The notes: generated by a model not told the origin, from the sequence alone. A stretch of 64,000 nucleotides of DNA from Deltaproteobacteria bacterium (GCA_020848905.1 JADLHG010000032.1:1-64000), one strand, 5' to 3'; shown: positions 24,639-33,459, numbered from the stretch's first letter. Numbers and translations are program-made.

Positions 24639-25520
24639 TCAGAGCCCCACCGCGCGCAGGTCCAGCCGCTCCCCTCGGAGGGGCGGGCACCAGTAGTACC
24701 CGCCGGAGACGGGGCGCGTGAAGCGCATGAGCGCGTCGGGAATACCGTCGTCGAGACCGGCCATGCGACGCAGCACGCGCTCGAAGGGATCGAGGCTCGC
24801 GCCGAAGGCCACGAAGTAGAGCCCGTGTTCTAGTACATCCCCCCACGGCATCGAGCGCCGAAGCATGAAGGCCTCGGGGTCGTAGCTCTCCTGGGCCGCG
24901 CGCTTGACGTGCGCGCTCTCCGGGGCGTCGGCGAGCTCCTCGTTCGAGGTGCGCTCGCGGCCGATGACGCGGTCGCGCTCGGTCGGCGCCAGGCGCTCGA
25001 AGGCGTCCAGGTCGTGCACCCAGCGCTGCACGGCGACGAAGCTGCTGCCGTCGAGCTCCGCGCCGGCGTGGCGCAGGATCGCCACCTCCGCAGCGCGCTC
25101 GCCCTTCGGGTTCTCCGTGCCGTCTTCGTAGCCGCTGAGGTCGCGTCCCCCCGCGTAGACGAAGGAAGGAACGTCCTCGTCGCAGCGAAAGGCGCTGCCG
25201 AGGGCCTGGGTCAGGTGGCGCGCACGGTGCACGAGCTCCCCCTGGTCGTCGCCACCGAGCGATAGCCAGAGCGCGCCTTGCGTGGAGGGAAATGCACCGC
25301 CGGGGCCGGAGAGGGCCGGAAAGGGGCGCAGGCCGGGAACGGCGCACCCCGCGGCGCGAAGGAGCGGGTCGCCGACGCCAACGATGGTCACTTCCGTCAC
25401 GGTCAACCGCGAGAGCTGCCGCAGGGCCTCGACCGCTTCTGCCCCGGGAGCCAGGCCGAGCGTCAGGAAGCGTCCAGCCTTGGGCACGGGAGCCAGGATC
25501 TCGGGCTGGGAGGTGTGCAT
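24639..25520 (-). CDS. Dyp-type heme peroxidase
   Basis: This 293-residue dye-decolorizing peroxidase of the short YfeX-like type has the distal motif GYEDGTENP (GxxDG, catalytic Asp), the proximal heme-ligand His in ESAHVKRAA, and the distal Arg in MLRRSMPWG. There is no signal peptide, so it is cytosolic. This class oxidises porphyrinogens or dyes with H2O2 and can be packed in encapsulin shells through a C-terminal tag. The C-terminus here (ERLDLRAVGL) is Leu/Gly/Asp-rich but not a clear cargo tag, and no encapsulin gene is in the window. It lies seven bases downstream of the methyltransferase-like gene, so they are probably one transcript. Confidence 0.92.
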   Translation of the reverse strand: MHTSQPEILAPVPKAGRFLTLGLAPGAEAVEALRQLSRLTVTEVTIVGVGDPLLRAAGCAVPGLRPFPALSGPGGAFPSTQGALWLSLGGDDQGELVHRARHLTQALGSAFRCDEDVPSFVYAGGRDLSGYEDGTENPKGERAAEVAILRHAGAELDGSSFVAVQRWVHDLDAFERLAPTERDRVIGRERTSNEELADAPESAHVKRAAQESYDPEAFMLRRSMPWGDVLEHGLYFVAFGASLDPFERVLRRMAGLDDGIPDALMRFTRPVSGGYYWCPPLRGERLDLRAVGL

Positions 25521-25527
25521 GGGACGG

Positions 25528-26316
25528 TCACCTCGCCGCCGCGGGGCGCGCCTCGCCCTCGCGTCGGGGCTTCAGGATCAGGCCCTGACAGCCGTAGCGC
25601 GGCACGAGCACGATGCGGGCGTCGATCGGCTGCTCGCGCATGAGCTGCGCCGCGGCCGCCTCCCAGCGGGCGCGGGCCTGGGTCCACGACGGACGGCCGT
25701 CCACCGACGGATCCAGGTTGCCGTGCAGCATCGCCACCGCACCCGGACGATCGGAGCGCAGGGTCGCCGCCACACGCGTGAGGAAGCCGACCATCGAGGC
25801 CTGATCGTAGAGGATGCCGCCGCACGAGGCCGGCGTCTCGCGGGGCGCCCGTCCCCCTCGCGGCTCGAGCGTGCGGTGCTCGCACGGACAGAGGCCGCGC
25901 CGCATGAGCACCAGGTCGTAGCCGCGCTCGTCGAGCCCGACGAAGTCCTGGCGGTTGTCGAGCACGCCCTGGGTCAGGTTGGGCAGGATCAGCCGCGCAT
26001 CGGGCGGCGGCTGCACGTCGAGGTCGGTGCGATGGATCTGTAGGTTCGGCAGGAGACGACCGACCTCGAAGGCCCGCCCGAGGTAGTCCGGGCCGTCGGC
26101 GAGCATCAGCACCCGCCCCTCTCCCGCGGGGAACCGCCGCTCGTGCGCAGCGCGTACCTCGGCCGCGCGGTCTCCATAGAGCCAGGCCATCATCTCCTGC
26201 GCGTCGGCCGCGTCGGCCGGGGCCAGGATCCCGGCGGCCCGCGCCGGAAGGGCCGCAAGGAGCAGCCAGGGGACGAGCAGGACGCTTCGAGGGGGCAACC
26301 GCAGGGATGGGCGCAT
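25528..26316 (-). CDS. Secreted methyltransferase-like protein of unknown function
   Basis: This 262-residue protein has a signal peptide (VLLVPWLLLAALPARAAG). The mature part resembles a Rossmann-like fold: VLMLADGPDYLGRAF, then HRTDLDVQPPPDARLIL with an acidic strand end, and YDLVLMRRGLCPCEHR, as in exported SAM-methyltransferase-like proteins of myxobacteria. Glycine-rich motif I is weak, so catalytic activity is doubtful. Cysteines (LCPCEH; PASCGG; YGCQG) could make disulfides in the periplasm. GGAGAA precedes the ATG. It is followed after seven bases by the Dyp peroxidase. Confidence 0.72.
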   Translation of the reverse strand: MRPSLRLPPRSVLLVPWLLLAALPARAAGILAPADAADAQEMMAWLYGDRAAEVRAAHERRFPAGEGRVLMLADGPDYLGRAFEVGRLLPNLQIHRTDLDVQPPPDARLILPNLTQGVLDNRQDFVGLDERGYDLVLMRRGLCPCEHRTLEPRGGRAPRETPASCGGILYDQASMVGFLTRVAATLRSDRPGAVAMLHGNLDPSVDGRPSWTQARARWEAAAAQLMREQPIDARIVLVPRYGCQGLILKPRREGEARPAAAR

Positions 26317-26706
26317 GAGCTTCTCCGGGGCCCTGGTGAATTGCACCCCCCGTGCCGGGCGCAACGAACCGGGGCGCCTCGCCGGGTTCGGCGCGGCTTG
26401 CGGCAACTGCCCGTGAGTCCACGGTTCGACGGGCTCCTCATCGAACTCCGTGAGCCCCGGCGCGCCCGAAGCCGCAGGGCCGGCTCGCCGTTTTCGGTGC
26501 CGTCTCCGGCTATCGAAGGAGCTCGCGCGCGGTACGGTGCCCGCCCCCAGGCTTGATGTTAGCCAGGGCATGACGGTCAAATAATAACGGATATCAACTG
26601 CAATTCTCGATATTTATGCTCGCGCCCGCGCACGATTGGCGGCCCCAAAGCGCCGCACCACTGTTACCGTCCCGCCTCTCAACAACCCGCAACCAGGAGC
26701 GTGACG
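26317..26706. other. Divergent intergenic region, no gene seen
   Basis: This 390-base gap lies between the starts of two divergent genes. Most is GC-rich without a convincing reading frame. Around 26570-26620 there is an AT-rich patch (AATAATAACGGATATC, then GATATTTATG) unlike the surroundings, which is where I would expect both promoters. No clear -35/-10 pair, sigma-54 element or strong palindrome longer than GATATC was found. Confidence 0.6.
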
Positions 26707-27723
26707 GTGAACGAGTCCCACGAGATCCCCGTGCCGATGCAGGTGCTGCAGATGGCCACGAGCAAGATGCTGTCGCAGCCGCTCTACGTGGCCGCCAAGC
26801 TCGGCATCGCCGACCTGCTGGTCGATGGCCCGCTCAGCGTCGAGTCTCTGGCCCAGAAGACGAAGACGCACGCCGATTCCCTCTATCGCGTGCTGCGCGC
26901 GCTCGCGAGCGTGGGCGTCTTCGAAGAGAACGAGGGGCGCACCTTCCGGCTCACGCCGAAGGCCGAGACGCTCTGCGACCGGCCGGGCTCCACGCGCGGC
27001 ATGGTGCTCTGGTTCGGCGATCCCGCCCATCATCGCGCCTGGGAGAACCTGCTCTACAGCGTGTATACGGGCAAGCCGGGCTTCGACAAGGCGCACGGCA
27101 AGCCGGTCTTCCAGTACTTCATGGAGAACCGCGAGCTGTCGGAGATCTTCAACCAGGCCATGACGGGCAACGCGCGCAACATCCACGCCGCCGTGCTCGA
27201 GGCCTACGACTTCGCGCCGATCAAGGTGCTCTACGACATCGGCGGCGGGCACGGGCACCTGATGGCGCAGGTGCTGGCCAAGACCCCGGGCCTGAAGGGC
27301 GGCGTCTTCGATCTACCCCACGTCGTCGAGGGAGCCCGCAAGGACCTGGCGAGCGCTGGCCTCGACGCGCGCTGCGAGTGCTTCGGCGGCGACTTCTTCG
27401 CCGGCGTCCCGGGCGGCGCCGACGCGCACATCATGTCCTTCATCCTGCACGACTGGAGCGACGACGAGTGCGTGAAGCTCCTCGGCCACTGCGCCAAGGC
27501 GCTGCCGGTCGGGGGACGGTTGCTGGTGATGGAGAACGTGGTGGCGCCGGGCAACGCGCCCTCTTTCGGCAAGCTCATCGACCTGGAGATGCTGGTCATG
27601 ACGACCGGCCGCGAGCGCTCTCAGGCCGAGTTCGCGCAGCTCTTCGCGCGGGCGGGCTTTGCGCTGGAGCGCGTGGTGCCGACCAAGTCGCCGGTCTCGC
27701 TCCTCGAAGCGCGGCGCGTCTAG
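26707..27723 (+). CDS. O-methyltransferase (acetylserotonin OMT-like, winged HTH N-terminus)
   Basis: This 338-residue family-2 methyltransferase has an N-terminal dimerisation winged helix (about 15-95; KLGIADLLVDGPLSVESLA) followed by the catalytic Rossmann domain. Motif I is LYDIGGGHGHLMAQV, and the catalytic region LHDWSDDECVKLL holds the His-Asp pair. The proposed GTG at 26707 has AGGAG seven bases upstream; the GTG at 26701 is too close to it. Such enzymes methylate hydroxyls on polyketides, phenolics or similar compounds. No biosynthetic cluster surrounds it. The gene converges on the aldehyde dehydrogenase, overlapping by four bases. Confidence 0.93.
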   Translation: MNESHEIPVPMQVLQMATSKMLSQPLYVAAKLGIADLLVDGPLSVESLAQKTKTHADSLYRVLRALASVGVFEENEGRTFRLTPKAETLCDRPGSTRGMVLWFGDPAHHRAWENLLYSVYTGKPGFDKAHGKPVFQYFMENRELSEIFNQAMTGNARNIHAAVLEAYDFAPIKVLYDIGGGHGHLMAQVLAKTPGLKGGVFDLPHVVEGARKDLASAGLDARCECFGGDFFAGVPGGADAHIMSFILHDWSDDECVKLLGHCAKALPVGGRLLVMENVVAPGNAPSFGKLIDLEMLVMTTGRERSQAEFAQLFARAGFALERVVPTKSPVSLLEARRV

Positions 27724-29423
27724 TCGGGTCCGCCCCCTCCAGACAGCTCGCCGGCCGTGCGGGCCGACTTCACCACCGGCCGCGAGAAGGAGACGAGCGC
27801 GTCCCGCAGGGAGAGCGTCCCGAGCCCCGAGAAGCGCGTGCCCGTGAAGGGGAAGGAGTCCGGGCTGCGCTGGCTCGTGTGATTCTGGTTCACGCGGGCC
27901 ACGCTCACCTCGAGCCGCTCGGCGACGCGCGCCACGTCCTTCTCCGGCCCGAAGACGCTGACCTGCTGCCCAAAGGGCGTGTTGCGGTGCCAGCGGTAGA
28001 CCTCCCTGAGGTCGTCGTAGATCACGACCGGCACCACCGGACCGAACTGCTCCTCCTTGGCGATCGTCATCTGGTCCGTGACGCCCCAGAGGAGCGCGGG
28101 ACGCATGACCGACTGGTACGAGCTCCCGCCGGAGAGGAGCTCCGCCCCCTTGCCGAGCGCGTCGTCCACGTAGGCCTGCATCGCGCCCGCCTTCCCGGGC
28201 TCGACGAGCGGCGTGATCTTGGCGCCCTTCCGCCAGGGCATCGCCGGTTCGTAGGCGGCCATGCGCTCCTTGAGCAGCGGCTTGAGCTCGGCCGCGAGAG
28301 ACCGCGGCACGAAGAGGATCTTCTCCGCGGTGCAGCGCTGCCCGTTGAAACCGAGCGCGCCCTCGAGGAGCTGGTCGACGATGGCCGCGGGCTTGGCCCC
28401 GCGCAGCACCACCCCGGCGTTCTTCGCCCCGAGGCCCAGGATCTTCTGGAGCCAGAGCTCCGGCTCGGGGTGCGACTTGACCACCGCGCGAGCGCCCCTC
28501 TCTCCGCCGATGAACGAGAGCACGTCGATCGCCGGTCGGCCCTGCCGCGTCTTGGCTTTCATGATCTCGGGCAGCAGCACACGCCCGTCACCCGGAAGCA
28601 CGCTCACCACGCCCTTCGGGAAGGCCGCCGCAAAGCCCTCCAGGAGCGCCTGGTTGGCGAGGACGCCGAAGCGCGGCGTCTTGGCGATCACCACGTTCCC
28701 CATGAGCAGGGCCGGGATGATCGCCGTGAGGCCCTCGTTGATCGGGTAGTTGAAGGGCGCGACGGCGAGCACCGTACCCACCGGCTTCAGGGCCGTGCGC
28801 CCGAAGCGCTGCCCCCCGCCCTGCCCGTCCGAGTAGACCCGCCGGCCCTCCTCCTCCAGCGCGCGGGCCTCCACCAGCGTGCGCCGGACGTACTCGACGG
28901 TGCGCTTCACCTCCGTTCGCGCGGCTTCATACGGCTTGCCGATCTCGAGCATCAGCAGAGTGGCGATGCGGTCCGTGTTCACCTCGAGGTAGGTCGCAAA
29001 CCTCTCCACCGCGGTGATGCGCTCCTCCATGCTGGCCCGCGGCCAGGCGCCCCGGCCACCCCGCCAGGCCTGCTGGGCCGCGCGAACCGCCGCCTTGGCG
29101 TCCTTCGGCCCGAGCGTCGGCTCGTAGCCGAGGAGCAGGGGCTCGAACTTCCCGCCGGCCTTGCGGACGCCGATGGGCGAGAAGACCGGGCGCTGCTTCT
29201 CCGGCGAGACCGTCAGAACCTGGCCGCCGATCAGATAGCGGGCGGCGTTGTCCTCCGGCCGCACGCGATACGCCTTCGGGAGACTCCGCGACGTCGGGAA
29301 GAGCTTCCGCAAGGCGGGGTCTTCCCACTTCGACGGACCCCGCTCGGGGGCCTTCGCCCGGAGGGCGGGCGCAAAGAGGGCGACCAGCACGAGGACGGTG
29401 AACCGCACGAGATGAACGCGCAT
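27720..29423 (-). CDS. Exported GAPN-like aldehyde dehydrogenase lacking the general-base Glu
   Basis: This 567-residue protein is longer than the usual 480-510. It starts with a signal peptide (MRVHLVRFTVLVLVALFAP) ending near residue 23, whereas this superfamily is normally cytosolic. The catalytic Cys is present in FNGQRCTAE (C364) and the oxyanion Asn in FNYP (N225). The general base normally lies in a LELGGK-type motif (or LQLEGK in related bacterial forms). Here it reads LGLGAK, with Gly at position 330 (codon GGC). The rest resembles non-phosphorylating GAPDH (GAPN). The ATG at 29423 has AGGAGA upstream. NADP binding is unlikely to be useful outside the cytoplasm, so it may be a binding or structural protein. 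Confidence 0.9.
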   Translation of the reverse strand: MRVHLVRFTVLVLVALFAPALRAKAPERGPSKWEDPALRKLFPTSRSLPKAYRVRPEDNAARYLIGGQVLTVSPEKQRPVFSPIGVRKAGGKFEPLLLGYEPTLGPKDAKAAVRAAQQAWRGGRGAWPRASMEERITAVERFATYLEVNTDRIATLLMLEIGKPYEAARTEVKRTVEYVRRTLVEARALEEEGRRVYSDGQGGGQRFGRTALKPVGTVLAVAPFNYPINEGLTAIIPALLMGNVVIAKTPRFGVLANQALLEGFAAAFPKGVVSVLPGDGRVLLPEIMKAKTRQGRPAIDVLSFIGGERGARAVVKSHPEPELWLQKILGLGAKNAGVVLRGAKPAAIVDQLLEGALGFNGQRCTAEKILFVPRSLAAELKPLLKERMAAYEPAMPWRKGAKITPLVEPGKAGAMQAYVDDALGKGAELLSGGSSYQSVMRPALLWGVTDQMTIAKEEQFGPVVPVVIYDDLREVYRWHRNTPFGQQVSVFGPEKDVARVAERLEVSVARVNQNHTSQRSPDSFPFTGTRFSGLGTLSLRDALVSFSRPVVKSARTAGELSGGGGPD

Positions 29424-29576
29424 CACTTTCTCCTAGCCCAACGGCAGCGCAGAGGACGACGGTCAAGTTGCAAGGCCCGGGCCATGGCACGCGTCCCCGC
29501 GCGGCAAGAAACCCCTGCGATCACGCGCCGTGCCGCTAGCACCGGCCCCCACGCGGGCAGCTAGCCGTGCAGCCGG

Positions 29577-30578
29577 ATGACCAGACCGCTAGCCCCGCGC
29601 CCCCCGCTCGAGGAAGATGGAGCCGTGCGGCACCGACGAGCACAGCCACCGAGGCCCGAGCCCTCCGCGCGCGGGCGCGTCCTCTGGGCGGTCGTGCTGC
29701 TCCTGGGAGCTCCCCTTGGCGGGGGGTGCGACCGGATCCTGGGCTACCGGGCCGGGGCCGCGACCCGCGACGCAGCGGGGACCGGCGACGCCCATGCGGA
29801 CAGCGCGGCCTTCGAGACCGGTCCTCGGGATGCGGTCTGGACCGGGCCCGATCAGGGAGATCAGCGTCCGCCGTCGGACGGCCTCGGACTCTCCGACGCC
29901 CCTAAGCCGACGGACGGGCTCGACCGGCGCGACGGGGTCCGCCCGCGCGATGGCGCCCATCCGCGCGACGCGACCATCGCCCGCGATACCGCCGCGCGGC
30001 GAGACGGCGCCTTCGTGACTCTCGACGGCATTACCGCCCTCGACAATGGAACGGCATGCACCGCGGGCCCCTGCACCTTCGACACCGCCTGCGCCTCGAT
30101 CATTTCTCCCGCCCTCACCGCGAACTGGGCCCTGCAGGCCGGAACCTGGTCCCAGCAGAAGACGCCCGGCGCGTTCGTCATCCGGCTGCCCTGCGCCAGC
30201 GGCGCCTACACGGCGAAGCTGTCGGTGCGCGTCTCGGGGTCGAACTGCATCTTCTCGCTCTATCCGCGGAGCGCGGCGGGCACCCGCCTGTCCGAAGGGG
30301 TCCAGCTCATCGCGAGCGCGAACGGGGCGCTGGACCTCTATGTCTTCACCACCGTCGACGCCAACACCTTGCCCCGCATGATGGTAGGTCCCACGCCGCT
30401 CGCCCTGACGATTCGCCGCCAGCTCGCCGGGATCACCGTGACGCTCGACAGCGCGCTGCTCGGACCGGTGAGGCTCCCGGCCGGACCCATCTCCACGGTC
30501 CGGGAGCTCGAGGTCACGACGGAGAACTCCGCGAGCTGTTCGGCGGTGGTGATCGACGACCTGTCCGTCGGGCCCTGA
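29577..30578 (+). CDS. Asp-rich lipoprotein of unknown function
   Basis: This 333-residue protein has an Arg-rich N-terminus and a hydrophobic stretch (VLWAVVLLLGAPLGGGC) ending in a lipobox Cys at 51. A 75-residue linker follows, with many Asp in a spaced pattern (RDGAHPRDATIARDTAARRD). The folded C-terminal part (about 150-333) is beta-strand-rich with two likely disulfides (CTAGPC, RLPCAS) and reads like a jelly-roll or carbohydrate-binding domain. No family name can be given. It is divergent from the aldehyde dehydrogenase. Confidence 0.7.
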   Translation: MTRPLAPRPPLEEDGAVRHRRAQPPRPEPSARGRVLWAVVLLLGAPLGGGCDRILGYRAGAATRDAAGTGDAHADSAAFETGPRDAVWTGPDQGDQRPPSDGLGLSDAPKPTDGLDRRDGVRPRDGAHPRDATIARDTAARRDGAFVTLDGITALDNGTACTAGPCTFDTACASIISPALTANWALQAGTWSQQKTPGAFVIRLPCASGAYTAKLSVRVSGSNCIFSLYPRSAAGTRLSEGVQLIASANGALDLYVFTTVDANTLPRMMVGPTPLALTIRRQLAGITVTLDSALLGPVRLPAGPISTVRELEVTTENSASCSAVVIDDLSVGP

Positions 30579-30586
30579 CCCGAGAG

Positions 30587-31996
30587 CTACTTGCCGTAGG
30601 TGCAGCCGCGCAGGGGATCGATCTTGCAGGTCGCGCAGCTCACGAAGTTGTTCGTGGCCCACTTGAACCCCGTGAGCGCGGTCGCGTCCTTGCGGCAGAT
30701 CTGGTCGGCCTCGCGGGCGTTCGGACCAAAGGGGCCGCAGCGCCAGGTCCCCCACTCCTCGAGCCGACAGAAGGGGGTCATGTCCGTCCCCGCCGGGACG
30801 GGGTAGCGGTCGCAGACCTGCGAGCTCGGCTTGTCGTTCACCTCGGAGTAGCGGATGAGCACCGCCACCATGCCCGTGCGATAGGTGCTCTTCACCGCGG
30901 CGTCCCCGCTCTGGATCACGTTATAGAGCGGATCCGCTATTTCCCCGCGGTAGCGCAGCCGCACCTGGTCCTGCGGCGCGACGAAGAAGGTGCGGGCCAG
31001 GGTCGTGATGTGCGTGTAGAGCGAGCCCGAGGAGTCGATGGCCGCCAGCACCTTGAAGGGCTTGCTCACGAAGAGGCGCCCGTCGCCGTGCTTCTGCCGG
31101 TCCGCCGGAGTGGCGGCGTAGACCGCGCGGTCGGTCACGAAGCGCACCTCCATCACGCGGAAGAAGTCGTGCTGCTTCTGCACCTGCTCGGCGGGCACGC
31201 CGGAGAGGGTCACGATGCCGTCGGCGCAGTCGGGGCAGCGTGCGAGGGCGAGCTTGGTCCAGTCGTTGCTCGACCAGTTCACGAAGCGGTTGGCGAAGCC
31301 ATCGTAGCCGTAGCGCGTGAGGGATCCCGGGATGAAATCACGCGAGTTGAACTTCGCCCAGGCGTCGGACGAATCGGTGAGCCCGAGGGTCTTGAAGAGG
31401 TCGTAGTTGGTCTGGCTCGTCTGGTTGTGGTGCTCGGGGACGAAATCGCACGCGGTGCGGAGCTTCTCGATGTCGCCCGTCACCGAGGCCGGCGGATTGC
31501 CGAAGCGCACCGTATTGATGAGGTCCAGCATCTTCGGGTCGTGGGTCCAGCCCATGTCCTGGTCGGTCTTGGGACGACCGTGCGCCGTGAAGTAGTTGTC
31601 GTACTTCTGCCGCTCGGTGCTGCCGGTGAGGACCACGTCCTTGCACTTCACGTAGCTCGCGCCGAAGTCGCGGCGTCCGCTCGTCGAATCGGCCCGCGGC
31701 AGGCTGCTGTCGGCCGCCGGCTTGCCGCCATCGGTAGCGGGCTTGACCCCGCTGTCCCGCCGTGGCGGTGGGGGCGTGCCGTCCCCGGCCCAGGCGTCGG
31801 CGCTCGGCGGTCCGCCATCCCCGACGGGCGTCGCATCCCCAGTGCGTCCGTCGGTCGCCGGGGCGCCGTCGAGAGCTCCCGTGCCTGGCCCCTGGTCCTC
31901 TCCCGAGGCGAGCTTGGCCGCGCAACCGGCCTGAAGGGCGCCGAGGGCCACGACGGCCGCACCGATGAAGAGACGAGGGCGGACGAATGACGGCAC
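30587..31996 (-). CDS. Large Asp-rich-linker lipoprotein, unknown function
   Basis: This 469-residue protein starts at a GTG with AAGGAG six bases upstream. The lipobox is VALGALQAGC. A Pro/Asp/Gly-rich linker spans about residues 28-105. The C-terminal domain carries paired cysteines: KCKD, TACDF, CPDC near residue 253, RCGP, CRKD, and CATCK near the end. These suggest disulfides or a metal site. YDNYFTAHGRPK and WSSNDWTKLALARC are distinctive, but I recognise no family. It converges on the other Asp-rich lipoprotein (eight-base gap) and is divergent from the RNA methyltransferase gene. Confidence 0.75.
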   Translation of the reverse strand: MPSFVRPRLFIGAAVVALGALQAGCAAKLASGEDQGPGTGALDGAPATDGRTGDATPVGDGGPPSADAWAGDGTPPPPRRDSGVKPATDGGKPAADSSLPRADSTSGRRDFGASYVKCKDVVLTGSTERQKYDNYFTAHGRPKTDQDMGWTHDPKMLDLINTVRFGNPPASVTGDIEKLRTACDFVPEHHNQTSQTNYDLFKTLGLTDSSDAWAKFNSRDFIPGSLTRYGYDGFANRFVNWSSNDWTKLALARCPDCADGIVTLSGVPAEQVQKQHDFFRVMEVRFVTDRAVYAATPADRQKHGDGRLFVSKPFKVLAAIDSSGSLYTHITTLARTFFVAPQDQVRLRYRGEIADPLYNVIQSGDAAVKSTYRTGMVAVLIRYSEVNDKPSSQVCDRYPVPAGTDMTPFCRLEEWGTWRCGPFGPNAREADQICRKDATALTGFKWATNNFVSCATCKIDPLRGCTYGK

Positions 31997-32127
31997 GGCG
32001 AGCTCCTTGGATTGCGGCTGTGGGGCCCATCTAAGCAAGCGGGCGGGAGGAATACAACGGAAGACGCGCACCGCGGCGTGCAAGGCGGGGGCCCAGTCTC
32101 CACGCATGGTGTACGCTCCCCGCCGCG

Positions 32128-33459
32128 ATGAGCCAGCCGCCCCGCAACGTGAAGCTGGTCCTGGGGTCTCGCGCCGCCCGCGCGGTGCGCGCCGGGCACC
32201 CGTGGGTCTGGAAAGACGGCCTCGACCGGCCGCCCGCGGAGCTCTCCCCCGCGGGAACGGTGGTCGAGCTCGTGGATCGGCACGGTGCCTTCGTCGCCCG
32301 CGGGCTCTACGACCCGGGCTCGCCCATCGCGGTGCGCGTCTACAGCCGGACCGCGGCCGAGGCGCTCGACGAGGCGTGGATCGCGGCGCGGGTCGTGGAC
32401 GCCGCGAGGCGCCGCGAGACGATGTTCGACGCCGCTGCCACCGAGGCCTATCGCCTGGTGCACGGCGAGGCCGACGGCCTTCCGGGGGTAGTCTGCGACC
32501 GCTACGGCGCGGTGGTGGTAGTGCGGTTCGACGGGGCAGCTGCCGCCACGCTGGCCGCACCGGTCGAGCGGGCCCTCCTCGGCCTCCCCGGGATCCAGCG
32601 CGTCTTCGAGCGACGTGATCGCCGCGGGGAACGCGAGGAGCCGGGGCCCCGCGACGCGACGACGGCGGGCGAGCCCGAGGCCACGCGGGTGCGCGTTTCC
32701 GAGCAAGGCCTCTATTACGAGGCCGACCTCGAGCGGGGGCACAAGACCGGCCTCTACCTGGACCAGCGGGAGAACCGCGCGCGCGTGCGCGAGCTCGCCC
32801 GGGGCAAGCGGGTGCTCAACCTCTACGCCTACACGGGCGGCTTCTCCGTCGCCGCGGCCGCCGGAGGGGCGCGGGCCACGCTCTCGGTGGACCTCTCGAC
32901 GCCGGCCATCGCCGCGGCCGAACGCAACCTGGCACTGAACGGCTTCGGGCCTCCCGCGCACCGCGTGCTCGTCGCGGACGTGCGCAAGCTCCTGCGCGCC
33001 GGGCTCCCCGAGGGGGGAGCGTGGGACCTCGTGGTGCTCGACCCGCCGAGCTTCGCCCCGAGGCAGGCGCTCGTGCCGCGGGCCCTCGAGGCCTACCGCA
33101 TGCTCAACCGCGCGGTGCTCGCCCGACTCGAGCCGGGGGCACTGCTCCTGACCTGCTCGTGCTCGAGCCACGTGAACCGCGCCACCTTCGTCACGACGGT
33201 CGGCGAGGCCGCACGCGCCGCGGGAGTGGCCGTGCGCCGGCTCTGGGTCCACGGAGCGGGGGCCGACCACCCGGTCCTCCCCGCGTTTCCCGAGGGGGAC
33301 TACCTGAAGGCCGTGCTGCTCGAGGTCGCGGGGCCCCGCGCGTCGGCTTCTCGCCCGCGTGCCCGAGGGCGATCCGGGGCTCGCGGCGCGCCGCACGACG
33401 GTAGCCGCGCACCGCCACGGGGGCGAAGGTCCTCCGCCGCCAAGTCGCGCTCTACTTGA
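32128..33459 (+). CDS. rlmI: RlmI-like 23S rRNA methyltransferase (PUA + MTase) with foreign tail
   Basis: The 443-residue protein has an N-terminal PUA domain (about 8-85; AVRAGHPWVWKDGL) and a class I methyltransferase domain. Motif I-like text is VLNLYAYTGGFSVAAAAGG, with DPPSFAP as motif IV, as in RlmI/YccW enzymes that methylate C5 of a 23S rRNA cytosine; the Cys-rich stretch LLLTCSCSSHV is also present. The last family-like residues are EGDYLKAVLLEVA at about residue 398. The remaining 45 residues are Arg/Ser/Ala-rich and come from the antisense of a DNA methyltransferase gene fragment (see repeat A). The true ancestral end was probably near 33330. Its stop overlaps the VWA gene end. 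Confidence 0.92.
   Translation: MSQPPRNVKLVLGSRAARAVRAGHPWVWKDGLDRPPAELSPAGTVVELVDRHGAFVARGLYDPGSPIAVRVYSRTAAEALDEAWIAARVVDAARRRETMFDAAATEAYRLVHGEADGLPGVVCDRYGAVVVVRFDGAAAATLAAPVERALLGLPGIQRVFERRDRRGEREEPGPRDATTAGEPEATRVRVSEQGLYYEADLERGHKTGLYLDQRENRARVRELARGKRVLNLYAYTGGFSVAAAAGGARATLSVDLSTPAIAAAERNLALNGFGPPAHRVLVADVRKLLRAGLPEGGAWDLVVLDPPSFAPRQALVPRALEAYRMLNRAVLARLEPGALLLTCSCSSHVNRATFVTTVGEAARAAGVAVRRLWVHGAGADHPVLPAFPEGDYLKAVLLEVAGPRASASRPRARGRSGARGAPHDGSRAPPRGRRSSAAKSRST
33181..33450. repeat. Direct repeat copy A (270 bp) at the rlmI end
   Basis: This segment aligns without a single gap to 36931-37200 (offset exactly 3750). By hand count 214 of 270 bases agree (about 79%). The first part is the real 3' end of rlmI. 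The second part is antisense to the C-terminus of the DNA methyltransferase and is decayed here. Homology stops at about 33450, two bases before the end of the VWA gene. With copy B it flanks a three-gene cassette. Confidence 0.85.
33291..33450 (-). pseudogene. Fossil of the DNA methyltransferase C-terminus
   Basis: Read leftwards, this stretch gives SATWRRRTFAPVAVRGYRR and then ARREPRIALGHAGEKPTRG. These match TASQRRTTFDPETERAYRG and SRREHLMLLGHADEKLART of the intact methyltransferase at 36941-38410. It lies inside the rlmI tail on the opposite strand and lacks the rest of the gene. It is a relic produced when the junction between the two genes was duplicated. Confidence 0.6.

Noticed and set aside
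31138-31260. CPDC and CATCK in the lipoprotein at 30587-31996 as heme c sites.
   Set aside because: Neither has the CxxCH form, and there is no other cytochrome feature; a CXXCK heme is rare and unsupported.
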